From NCBI GenBank assembly GCA_964017065.1, contig OZ024789.1, positions 9,425,422-9,489,421 on the forward strand: 64,000 nucleotides of DNA. Reading direction: 5' to 3'. The notes beneath the pieces are model-generated. The model saw nothing but the letters and a program-made list of their open reading frames with translations. It did not search any database and was not told the origin of the DNA. Position numbers and translations under genes: made by a program. Source of the stretch: Haliclona indistincta (Eukaryota > Porifera > Demospongiae > Haplosclerida > Chalinidae). Shown piece after piece: positions 12,194 to 22,900 of the stretch. The stretch's first letter is position 1; the number at the start of each line of letters is the position of its first letter.

Positions 12194-12871
12194 GGGGCGA
12201 GCCTGAGCATTGATATAATTTAGCCTCGTTAGTGTATAGTTGTGGATAACAGCGCCAATGGGTTTGTTGATGGTGAATAGAATCGATAGTTTGGTTATGT
12301 TCAGATATGGTGCACTTTCTCCAACTATCTCTTGCTGAGTGTGTTCCTTGCCTAGGCGTCATGGGAACAATGTACCTGGAAGATGTGATGAGTAGGGTTC
12401 CTCGGCCTCCTCACTCACTGCAGGCTCCACTGCTATCACACACGAGCTCATTAGACGTACCAAAGTTACTGTTTGCTCTGTTGCAGCTACTGCTTTCCGC
12501 CGGCGTCTCCGGTAGGCTCTTTGATATTCCTTTTGTCGCTCCAGTCGTCCGCTTTCACGTTGATCGGGTGACTCTGCCTCTCGTCGTCGCTTTCTGGTAG
12601 CGGCCTTGTCGTGTAAAAGTTGTTGCTTTTCAGGTGTCTCTGATCTCTGTTGTTGTCGTACCTGAGTCAACTGCTTCTGCATCATTGCCAGAATGCCAGG
12701 TATCTTGTTTGAAACCAAGCGCCAATTATAATGTGCGCACGTGCTAAAAAGGGCGTTTCCTACTTCTCGGGAACATTGAAAAGGACAAACGCTACCCCGT
12801 GACAGATAGATACATTCCCCGCCGCGTGGGCCATTGTGCCAATCAATGTGGGGCTCGCTCAGGCTCGCCCC
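12194..12871. mobile_element. GGGGCGAGCCTGAGC-tip element with basic ORF remnant
   Basis: The termini are ggggcgagcctgagc and gctcaggctcgcccc. A second member with the same tips is at 62051-62515. On the minus strand, 12877-12359 is open for 172 codons. Its middle is strongly basic (RKRRREAESPDQRE, EYQRAYRRRRRK), a low-complexity style often seen near the N-terminus of Helitron or other transposon proteins, but no catalytic motif is present. I call it a remnant. Confidence 0.5.
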
Positions 12872-13295
12872 AATCATTAATTCTGGGTGCGCACTTTATG
12901 ATGAGCCTGAGCGAAATTATGCGCATGAAATCGGTACACTTGAGTTTTGGAACGAGTCCTTCGTTGCGTACGCAAAATAATTTTGCCCATACAAAATAGA
13001 TTGCCCATGCTCAATAAATTTGCCCATGCAATAATAGATTTGCCAATACAATAATGAAGTTGCCCATGCAATAATGAATTTGCCCATGCAAACATTGTTT
13101 TGCCCATGTGAAAATGAATTTGCCAATGCAAAAATAATTTTGCCCATGCAATAATTAATGTTGTCCATAAAAATACTGTGTTTGATAATATTGTCCCCTT
13201 TGGCTTGCCATACACCGGAATGACAAAAATCTTCTGCCTAGCTAGCTATAGTGTTTTTACTTAAAAGTCACTCATTTTAAAAGTCCTTTGGAGTA

Positions 13296-13390
13296 TATAT
13301 GTTCCAGACTTTTTAGAAATTTGCGCAATTTCGAAATTGCGCTGCGCATTTTGTCAATTGCTAAATTGCGTACCAATTTCGAAATTGCGT
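13296..13390. repeat. Outer terminal inverted repeat matching 20129-20223
   Basis: About 95 bp starting tatatgttcc; near-perfect reverse complement of 20129-20223. Contains the perfect 20-bp palindrome GCGCAATTTCGAAATTGCGC and a second CAATTTCGAAATTG. It probably marks the original left end of the Mutator-like element, now separated from the body by insertions at about 13391-15254. No target duplication was found. Confidence 0.6.
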
Positions 13391-13799
13391 GCCCTCCTGT
13401 GCAATTTGGAAATGAGGCACTGAACTTCTCGTTTGTATGTATAAACTGTTGTGTCAGCTGTTACATTAGATGTATGTTATGTAATGTAGTTGTAATAAAT
13501 TTTTATCACAAACAAGACTAGTGTACTATGAGCAAAATGACTGAACTACTGCTTCAGCTGGAGTGGCAGGATTTTTCTTTGTCAGGGCGATTATAACAGC
13601 CTGGAGAATTTAAAAACAAGTGTATTGCTATCTATAAAGTGGATGCACTGAGATGTACCTCACGAAACAGTACATCATGTGCTAGTTCAAAAAACTGATC
13701 ACTATACCGCTGAGTGTTTGTGCTCCTGCAAACATCCTCTCTCTTTTCAAGGAGAGAACATAGCTGCATATAATTATAATGTATTTAAAATACGAATAG

Positions 13800-14092
13800 C
13801 ACGGAAGTGTACATCATTCACCCTTGTACTAAACTACATCTACTGAACTACACTGCTATAATAGTACTAAACTGCATCTACTGCTAGTACTAAACTACAT
13901 CCACTGCTATAATAGTACTGAACTACATCTACTGCTAGTACTAAACTACATCTACTGCTAGAACTAAACTGCATCTACTGCTAGTACTAAACTATACATA
14001 GCTAGTATACTAAACTGCATCTACTGCTAGTACTAAACTACATCCACTGCTAGTACTAAACTGCTTCTACTGCTAGTACTAAACTCTCTAGT
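13800..14092. repeat. 23-bp tandem repeat, about 12 units
   Basis: Imperfect repeats of tactaaactacatctactgc with occasional shortened units. Low complexity, no coding role seen. 13391-13800 shows nothing recognisable. Confidence 0.8.
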
Positions 14093-14300
14093 GCCTGCTT
14101 TCCTCTCTTGTCTAAGCTCCTCTAGGTGGTCACTAACACGTGACTGGCTACTATCCTCAGCTGCTCTCAGCTCACTGGTCTCTCTCTGCAGATCATCAAC
14201 ACGTCAGTTAGCTTGCTGTAGCTCTTGATGAGCTTGCTGTAGTCTCTTGCTGCCTTTCTCCTTCCATATAGCTTTGCTAGTCTTCTTCTCGCCCGCTGCG
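14092..14300 (-). pseudogene. Coiled-coil coding remnant
   Basis: The complement reads as a heptad-rich peptide (KRLQQAHQELQQAN, then RVDDLQRETSELR and SDHLEELRQER) interrupted by one in-frame TGA. It resembles the charged coiled-coil exons of the death-domain genes in style, but no direct match was seen. It is probably a fragment of a gene or of a transposon ORF. Confidence 0.35.
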
Positions 14301-14422
14301 TCACGTCTGCCGAGAATTTAGCACGACAATACTCCTCAAAGCACTCACGGTGCGTGTCGACGCTGACGTCCTTTGCTGACCTTCGCGGTGCTCGCTCACC
14401 GCGTGTTCAGTAGGTGTAGACT

Positions 14423-15153
14423 TAGCCTCGCCTCCAGGCCACTCCCCCAAAGCTGAGAGATGGCCTGGTACAGACTGTCTGCGCATGCTCCAAAATTACA
14501 CCAAAACTGGTGTAAGTAGTAAAACCATGGTAAAACACAGTGTACGTTCCGTGAATTTGTTCGCGCACGTTTAGATATACGTCCGTTCCAATTTACATCA
14601 ACAATGACTAGCGCTCAGCTAGTGCTACTGTTACTGCTACCGATACCTTCAATGACGCTGTAAAATATGCTCTTGAGAGAGTTGGCAAAGCTGGAATGGT
14701 GCTGCTCGTACGCGATATTACAGCAACGCAGGCTGTGCTGTCTGGCACCACGTATCTGTAATATCGCGTACGAGCACCGCTCGGCGAAAACATCGCATGG
14801 ATTCCTGCACAGATGGCAGATGAGCATGCTCGAGCAGTTTTAGCTTCGTACCTTCCGCACAACTAAAGAAAGAGTGTGTACAATCAATCGTGCTTAGTCT
14901 TCACAGGGCGAGCTCGTAGCTCCGCGATGGCTAACACTGCATTGCTGAAATTTGCTATATTCGATGCCTATCAATAGGCAAGCAAACTGCACGCAGCGAC
15001 TCTGTCTGCACGAATACCCATGGCTAGGAAAATACAGCTACTTGCAAAAATCATGAATATAATTATCTTATTATTAGTGTAGATATTGCGCGCATGCGTA
15101 GACAGTCTGTACCAGGCTATATTATTATGATATCCAGCCAGGAGGCGAGGCTA
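14423..15153. mobile_element. TAGCCTCG-tip element with 9-bp target duplication
   Basis: Ends are tagcctcgcctccaggcc and its counterpart ggaggcgaggcta, flanked on both sides by gtgtagact (14414-14422 and 15154-15162). Next to each tip is an imperfect hairpin (ccaggcca...tggcctgg at the left) followed by tgcgcatgc. The interior carries half of the foldback family described at 11540-12170 and no transposase gene. 15163-15631 shows only short ORFs of no significance apart from the inner repeat at 15255-15298. Confidence 0.8.
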
Positions 15154-15254
15154 GTGTAGACTCCACTGTAGAGGTGTGATCGCTGCTTGCAACGTTGCAG
15201 CTGACTGCATGCAGATTGACCTCCATTTCTAAATTGTGTAGAAGACTCGCCGAG

Positions 15255-15298
15255 CAATTTACAAATGGGTGTCTCTAAATTCACAACAGTTGAAGTAC
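15255..15298. repeat. Inner terminal repeat of the Mutator-like element (left)
   Basis: caatttacaaatgggtgtct through ...gttgaagtac is the reverse complement of 20082-20125, adjacent to the outer repeat at 20129-20223. With 13296-13390 it defines the ends of the element carrying the CXXC/OTU transposase. Confidence 0.6.
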
Positions 15299-15631
15299 GG
15301 AAGTCACGTGCAAGTAGTTTAACCCCGATTTATCCGAATTATGACAACGTACAATGTACTGTACCTTGGGAGCGAAACTGTGGGCTCAGTTATGACGATA
15401 GGCTCCCTCTGGTGACGGTCCAGGTCCAATGATCCCTACTAATGGTGTACCTGTGGGCGGGCGCCTCGAGGACTGACGGTGTGTGCCCACAGTGCATATT
15501 GCTATCAGTGTTCTTATGTCAGTATTGCCGTACAGAAAACAACGTTCAAGAGCAGAAATCGGGCGAACCATAATATGTATGCAGTTTAAGCATCACTGAA
15601 CATAAAAGAGACAGCTAGATAAGTGATGTGA

Positions 15632-18600
15632 CTACAAAACAATGGTGTGAATTTGTGTTTGTGTGGATTCCATTTTTGGTGTTGTTAAAGGCAGTTTACC
15701 ATCTAACTTGCTTACAATACAGTCATAATGCTTGTACGTATGGCACAATTCTAAGTGATTGATCGAGTCTAGTGATCTTGGATACTCTTCCTCTGGGGGA
15801 TATACCAATTCAGTGGGGTCTAGCGGTGTGTACTTCATCCATCTGGTTTTCGTAGTGCCTCCAAAGCAATCAGTGAGAACAAATACGTCCCTCTGGATGA
15901 GAGTTGCTACTGCTTGAAGCTCAACCTGTGTCCCCCAAATTCTATCGTGCTTCATGTGGAGAAGGTGAGTATCAATTGTTCCTGACAGAACAAAGGGGAC
16001 AAAAACTTGCTTGTTTTTATGCACAAAATCCACTAGCTGCTGTCGCATAACTGCATGAAAATCTTCTGATCCATGAATGAATTGTGATAAAGCTCTAAAA
16101 AGACAGTTCCCATCCCCAATAATCTTCTTCAGCTTTCGATCTTGACTAGCCAGTATCTCAGGTACTGGTTCCACAGCTGATTCCTAAATTAGTGTGGCAC
16201 AGTTGTCACCAACATGATTGTTAACATAGTGACCTCTGACCTGTTGTTGAGTACAGCGTCTTTTGACACAGCCTTTCTTCAGTTTGTTAGGACCACCAAA
16301 TTTAGGTTTGTCAACACAATACCGGCATTTACCACACTCAGCATTTTTGCATGCTTCACACCTATTGCACCTTTTCCTTTTCTGACCTACATGTAGTATA
16401 ATGTATTCATGATTGTATAGTTCTTTTACCACTTTAATTAATGTTTACCTGGTGTTTTTGGTTCATCTGGACATGTAGTTGTAGTAGTTGAAATTTTTGT
16501 TTTAGCACTCTCCTGACAATAATAGAGAAATGTGTCATTATAATAACAGCCTGACAAATTATTGCATGGCAAAGACACACACAAAGTCTTTATAGGGTTG
16601 CACAAATAAAATTTTTAGAAAGTTTTATACCTTCCTCATTCTGTCTGCTTTCTGTCCAACTCGGTGACGATACTTGTGGTCTTCCTTCCTTCTTCCAGGC
16701 TGTTTTTTTATGTGTTCTAGACCGCCATACTTCTTTGCCTTCCTGGCTAATTTTTTGTACTTCAGCTTTATTTGGCGCACTCTGTTAGTGGATAGTGAGG
16801 GTAACAGAATTAACCCTTCCGATTTTGGGATAGAGCCCTTGAAGTCATTGGCGACATCATTCATTGTTTCTAGTAGCTTTTTTAACTCATCCACATTGTC
16901 ACTGCTATATGCCAACGACTCAAGCAATTTTGCTGCACAGCTAACTTTCCTTTGTAAGAGAACAACTTGGTTGCCTTTAACCTGTAATAATTTTTTGTAA
17001 TTAGCAAACTTGAAAAATCCACATTAATTACTCTAATAAATAATTATTATAATTACAATAACCTGAAAATAACTACTGTGACATAGGTGTTTGAAAAAGA
17101 TCTAGCTTCACCAAGGCTTGCCACGCAATGTAGCCATACTATTATTATTCTGTTAAGCATTTACCTTAGTTGGTATCTCAGAAGTACATGTTGATTCTTC
17201 TCTGTGTACACTCATAAACTCAGGTTTCTCGATTGCTGTGTCAAACTCCTCAGAGGGTTTCTCGTCAAACTCCTCGGGTGGTTTCTCGATTGCTGTGTCA
17301 AACTCATCAGGAGGATTCTCGATTGCTGTGTCAAACTCCTCGGGGGGTTTCTCGATTGCTGTGTCAAACTCCTTAAGAGACTCGAGTTTCGTGACTGACA
17401 ACTCACTAAGCATAGCTGTATCAGCTGAGAGGTACTCACTCTGTTTGTAGGTTTCTGGCAAACTATCCCATGAACATTCTGTACAGTACTTAAAGACAGC
17501 AAACATATGTTTACAGGGCATATTGTATCTTAGCCAATCCTTGCAGCTGCAGTGTGGTTTTTTTACATCCACAGTGTGAATCTTGCCAGAGGCATGAGAG
17601 TAGACCTCATGTGTTGTAGCTGATTTATGCGCAGACACGTCAGACTGTAGAAATTTGCTTGCTTTTGTTATTCTTTGAAGGCAGTGCACAATGAGTTTTC
17701 GTGGTCTTCCATGTAGAAAGTGTGGTACATTGTCATTGTACGATCTGTATGTTGCCCCCAACTTGAAGTTATCGAATAGGTATTTCTGGCGACTCTCGGG
17801 AAGAAAACTCTCAATTATGGTTGTTAATAGGTGTGACAGAGTGAGTTTAGAAGATCGTGGTAGATGGCAGTATTTAAAGAGTTTATTTTGTGCTTCGATC
17901 CCGTTGTTCGTATCTACTGCACCATGATATTGTAGATCCCGATATGCTCTTGCCCATTTCTAAACAAAGAGTGTAGTCACAAACTTATTAGTATTAGTGG
18001 AATTATTAGATATGTACATTTATAGTAAATAGTGTTAGAATACATGTATGCTAGGTAAATAGTGTTAGAATACATGTATGCTAGGTAAATAGTGTTAGAA
18101 TACATGTATGCTAGGTAAATAGTGTTAGAATACATGTATGCTAGGTAAATAGTGTTAGAATACATGTATGCTAGGTAAATAGTGTTAGAATACATGTATG
18201 CTAGGCAAATTTTGAGCTTTATTGGGGAAATTGTGATTAATTACTTTGAATGGCATGGTTGTTGATGAATTATTATTACGCAACATGGACGCACACCAAC
18301 AGCGTACAAAACAAACTGAAATCGACTGTACCTGAGGCATTCCAAGCCAGTGTGTTGTAAGCCAAAGCTGTACAGATTCATGATTTTTCCAAACAGGTGA
18401 CTTCATTAGAGACTCAACAGCTGCTTTGTACAGAGCATCATGTGGAGGCGTATCCATTGGAGGAGCATGAGCACATTCACGAAGAAGCTGTAGAAGCTGT
18501 TCTCCTTCTTCTTTAGTGAGTCCATGTTTATGATCACGAACCCAACGCACCCATGCTTGTTCGCGATGAAAGTCACAGATGTACACTTGCGTGTCAGGAA

Positions 18601-20011
18601 ATGTGGTTTCGAGTGAAAGAATTTCAGCGCTGGAGTAGTCGACCATAAAGAACTTTGGATCCCATTTAGGATTCCATAGTTTAAGAATGTCAAGAGCTTC
18701 GGAAATGCTCTCACTAGTTTCTTGCTGCACCACAAATTCAGCTACTACACTGTAACCAACGTTAGTTCGCACACATAGGAAAAAAAGTGGGATGTTGTAT
18801 TTGGTCACTTTATATGTCGCATCAAGGAGAGTCATCGTCCCACCATATCTTTCAAGAAGGTGTTTTTGCCACTGCTCTTGGTGTACATAAAGGAGCTGTG
18901 TATGATGATCACTCTGCACAGTGGTCTCCGGAGTATTCAATTCTTTTTCAAGCGTTGATTCGATTAAGGGTCTGAAATAGAACTGAGAGTGTGTGTCAGC
19001 TGACCACTGCTCGATCTTCAATCGCACATTTTCTTGATCAAATTTGCTCAGATCAAGAGCTCTGCGCGCTAAGTGGATGTGATTGTGTATGTCGATATCA
19101 GTAGGATACATGGCCCTATCATTAGGTTGTGGTATGTAGCCAAGTTCCTTACTCAGGGTGTTCACAACAAAGTAGCGGAGGGATCTTTTTACTTCACGCT
19201 TTTCTGTAATGCCTGCAGACACAAGTTGATAAATCTCCTGTATCAACCTGGGATGAATCCGTTGGCTAAACCCACTTTGTTCACCGACTGGATGACCGTT
19301 GTGTGCTTCATTGGACGGAAGAGATACAAAATATTTCTTGATGTAATTGACATTGTTGCCGGTAGTAAGTGCAGTACGCAGCTCTTGTAGGCGCTTTTCT
19401 TGTAGCTTCTTGGTGCTTCTCTTGGTTCTATCATCTGACGTAATTTTGTATTCTGGATAGAGATTGAACTCTTTGACTTTGATATGGGCATGGCAACCAA
19501 TTTTGCGGGTTCCTTGAAGACAGAGTCGTTTGCCAAGGGACTTCTTCTTGTAGTAGTGACAGCCATACTGACAGTCATAAACTGTTTCTTTTCCAACCGT
19601 GAATGGGACTCCGTCAAAGCTTATTTTGTTCCCGCCGACTGTTTTTGTCAAGAACACTTTAGGTTCTGCCAGTTGTGTTCCGGATTCAGCTGGTACCTGT
19701 CAGCAGAAATAATTATAATAATTATTATCAGATTATTATCACAATAATTATAATTAAATAGTTTATAATTATACAGTAAGAACCTTGTTCTCTTTCTGAC
19801 TCTCAGCTTGATCTCCGGACTGACGCAGTGCATTCTGCTGTGCAGGTGAGCTAGAGTTACCGCGTGATGTACGAACACCAAAAGTTGTCACTGACTCCAG
19901 CTTACAGTGCTCGACGATCGATTCTGCATCATCTACCAGTCCCTCATAATAGACACCGACGTGTTTTAACGTCGCTGCCCACTCTGGTCTTTCCTCAGCT
20001 GATCTCTCCAT
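15632..20011 (-). CDS. Mutator-like (MULE) transposase with SWIM, CXXC and OTU domains
   Basis: Exons read on the minus strand: 20011-19784, 19696-18332, 17959-17165, 16981-16631, 16512-16449, 16386-16241 and 16183-15632, all GT-AG, together 1166 aa. Residues ~90-150 carry Cys/His spacing like a FAR1/FLYWCH DNA-binding region. The DDE residues are probably D368 (LLDATYK), D429 (FFMVDYS) and E553 (TNNGIEAQN). A SWIM finger (CSCKDWLRYNMPCKHMF) lies at ~667-690. Then comes a repeated acidic EFDTAIEKPPE stretch. Exon 6 encodes a CXXC zinc finger with CNRCEACKN, CGKCRYC and the KFGG signature; such fingers bind unmethylated CpG. The last exon is an OTU cysteine protease with DGNCLFRA (catalytic D/C) and a late HYD histidine, so it may be active. 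Flanking inverted repeats support mobility. Confidence 0.8.
18026..18206. repeat. 30-bp tandem repeat, 6 units, in an intron of the MULE gene
   Basis: Six near-identical copies of taaatagtgttagaatacat plus gtatgctagg lie in intron 17960-18331. The apparent ORF of repeating YMYSNTIYLA on the complement is a by-product of the 30-bp period. Confidence 0.9.
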
Positions 20012-20081
20012 GACATACGCTAAGAAGTTCGCGGGAAAAATCAAAATTCGGCGCGCACAAATCACGTGATTTTCACGTGGT

Positions 20082-20223
20082 GTACTTCAACTGTTGTGAA
20101 TTTAGAGACACCCATTTACAAATTGTCTACGCAATTTCGAAATTGGCACGCAATTTAGCAATTGACAAAATGCGCAGCGCAATTTCGAAATTGCGCAAAT
20201 TTCCAAAAAGACCGGAACATATA
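20082..20223. repeat. Right terminal inverted repeats of the Mutator-like element
   Basis: 20082-20125 pairs with 15255-15298, and 20129-20223 pairs with 13296-13390. The outer part holds two CAATTTCGAAATTG palindromes, candidate transposase-binding or cruciform sites. The MULE start codon lies about 70 bp inside. Confidence 0.6.
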
Positions 20224-20239
20224 CAGTCAAACACTAGCT

Positions 20240-20447
20240 GAAACAGGAAGAGTCAGACTGCATGAGTTTGGTCTTAATTGGTACAACAAGCTAGACTTTA
20301 AAAAGATGCAACCGGGAGTGGATGAAAATGTCACTGTATGCATAGATGCTTCATGATCACTGAAAGCCAGCTATCTATTGCACTGCATGTTCATGAGTGG
20401 AGTGCAAAAGTCGGTGATCATCAATCAGTGCACTCTATATCTTAAAT
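20240..20447 (+). repeat. Left half of a death-gene 5' flank, split by an 8-kb insertion
   Basis: gatgaaaatgtcact, cactgaaagccagctatcta and tcatcaatcagtgcactc match 4143-4250 upstream of gene A. The match stops at 20447 and resumes at 28440 (atcaacaacagaatgctgag, as at 4340), so the flank of the broken copy at 28640 was split by the element 20448-28439. Confidence 0.7.
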
Positions 20448-21772
20448 CATAGATAAATACCCTATGTACAGTGTACAGGATTGGAAACAGCTCACGTGAG
20501 CAAATGCCCTAATACATTTCCACGCGGGTCGTCCGCGTTCGGGTTATTAGCGCCTTTATAGTATGTTGGTCTTGACCTCCAGCTAGATCGCCGCCAAAAA
20601 GGAAAAAATATGGATATTTCAGGCACCCAGGAACACTTTCGCTAAAGAGAAGCTCAGAGAACGTTGATAGATATGCCAGCGATCGTTTGGCAGTGCGTTA
20701 AATTGTGCTGGAGGCTTCATCGCAGCAGAATTGTCCAAGTCGCCGACGATCGCCGTTTCCACAGCTTAGTGTGGGACTAGAAGTCTCTTAGGAAAACAGC
20801 TACCCAAGTAAACACTGCTAGGATAACCATGTGGCATTGGTGCGATAGGATAATAGCCACATAAGCCGTTTGAAGGTAGTTTGAGGAGCGTTTTGCTTGG
20901 TTTTACGCCTTGGCCGAGGTCGTAGATATGCTGTTTCTGTGGGACTGTAACTGTCCGAGTATTCTTCTGTGCTCGGTTCTACTTATACAGTTGGAAAGCC
21001 TGGTTCTTTGCGCGTTTGGTAACAGTACTATGATGAGTATAGCTATCTTAGTAGCGATGTGCGTGGGCAAGGCCGTAGCCAGGATTTCTAGAGGGGGGGT
21101 TCTTGTTTGCGGCGCGAAGCGCAGGCGAAAATTTTTTAGCTAATTAATTATTCATTAGGGCGTGTCAATCGACAGAGTGGTTACTCGCGATCGCGTACCG
21201 TGCATGCAACTAGGAAGCTAGCCGTATTACTGCAGTCTTCTACACTAGTATTTACTGTAACAGCGATTTGTGGAGTAGAAAGTGGCCAGTATAGTAATTT
21301 CTGAAGACTTCAAGCGGACCGCCGGTTGGGTAGCCTGGGCGGTTCGTCCGAACCCACCGAACCCCCCCTGTCTACGGGCTTGCTGGGCATGGTCATGCGG
21401 CCGGAAATGTCTCCACCTTTTCAATTCAAAAAGTGGAAATTGTCTTGCGCGACGTCTGAGTGCCGTTTCAGTGGCTAAAAACCGCCCAAAGGTTTTCAGA
21501 TACGCTGATTCCAACTACTTATGAAATTTAAGCGGATAATTATTGGAAACAATGCTGTTTTGCTATGATCAATCAGTGCTAGATCAAAACCCCCAGCAAT
21601 TTGGTAATCAAAAAATATTTTCATAGTCAAACAGTTTGCAATGTTAGTTAAACTTGGAGAATGCCTCTGGCCAGCACTTACAAAGATATTAGTAACAGTT
21701 TAAGTAAGTGCAAACGTGCTCCAAAGTCGCGCACAGCTGGAGTGTCATGCTAACTGGCCTGTTCGCCATGTA

Positions 21773-22751
21773 TAGGGTTCCCACTGAAAAATTAGACAGT
21801 CACAGATTCAGCGGGCTTGCGTCTCGGTGTGTAGAGTGGTTTGACCCGAACATGGAACGGACAAACAGAGAAGCGCCAAGTCCTTCCTTTTTGTAGGAAA
21901 AATTAAACACCTGAAATAACTTGGCGGCGCTAGCCAATCGTAAGTAAACACTTTTTGTTCAAACTACGTTCAGCACAAAAGCTTAGTTTTGTTGGTAAGG
22001 ATGCACATGAACACGCTGTCAAGATTACCAAGATCTCCGACGTCGCAGCGATCTTTTTGCGTTGTTTCCAGGCCATACATTGAAAGAAGGCGGGGCTCTG
22101 AGACGATGACGAAAATAGACTTAGGACTCCAGCGCATTTGTACATTGTGCTGTAGCAACCCTCATGAAGATTTTACTTAGTTAGATATCAATATATCTGC
22201 ACAGCAAGTTTCATGAAGTTCATACATTTCCTTCCATCTGGCTCAAAATATTTCTGTTTTATTTTTGGTTTTCTGAGCCAGATGGAAGGAAATGTATGAA
22301 CTTCATGAAACTTGCTGTGCAAATGTATTGATATCTAACTAAGTAAAATCTGCATGAGAGTTGTTACAGCACAGTGTACAAAAGCGCTGGAGTCCTAAGT
22401 CTATTTTCGTCATCGTCTCAGAGCCCCGCCTTCTTTCAATGTATATGGCCTGGAAACAACGCAAAAAGATCGCTGCGACGTCGGAGATCTTGGTAATCTT
22501 GACAGCGTGTTCATGTGCATCCTTACCTACGAAACTAAGCTTTTGTGCAGAATGAAGTTTGAACAAAAAATATTTACTTACGATTGGCTAGCGCCGCCAG
22601 GTTATTTCAGGTGTTTTAATATTTTCCTGCAAAAAGGAAGGACTTGGCGCTTCTCTGTTTGTCCGTTCCATGTTCGGGTCAAACCACTCTACACACCGAG
22701 ACGCAAGCCCGCTGAATCTGTGACTGTCTAATTTTTTTAGTGGGAACCCTA
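21773..22751. repeat. ~980-bp foldback with TA ends
   Basis: Arms 21773-22245 and 22274-22751 are nearly perfect reverse complements around a 28-bp loop. Tips tagggttcccac/gtgggaaccctaare TA-flanked, as in Tc1/mariner-type targets. Small ORFs occur in mirrored pairs in the two arms (for example around 22000-22140 and 22360-22550), which shows they reflect the repeat and are not genes. Confidence 0.85.
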
Positions 22752-22900
22752 CCACGTTAGCCTCGTGACCAGGCTCGTATTAGAGCCTGGTTCATACTGC
22801 ACGCGCATGCGTCAAATTTTCCTGGAATGTCAGGAAACCGTGTTATTATTAGTAAACTGCCGTGTTATGTTGACGTCATCAGAACAGCTGTAGCTTATGA

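Larger units (their letters stand above)
11131..13218. repeat. Interrupted foldback with 20-bp tandem repeats in each arm
   Basis: The left arm (11131-11537) and right arm (12873-13218) are reverse complements: both tips carry tatggcaagccaaagg, and the inner ends carry tgcgcacccagaattaatga. Each arm contains a run of ~20-bp units of the type aaatttattattgcatgggc, about a dozen in the left arm and fewer in the right. Two other elements (11540-12170 and 12194-12871) lie between the arms, so the loop has been invaded twice. ORFs through the units are open in all three frames and are not genes. Confidence 0.75.

Noticed and set aside
17977..18195. YMYSNTIYLA repeat ORF
   Set aside because: A 30-bp tandem repeat within an intron of the MULE gene.
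21970..22566. ORFs of 60-75 aa in both arms of the 21773-22751 foldback
   Set aside because: They are mirror images of the same sequence and show no domain.
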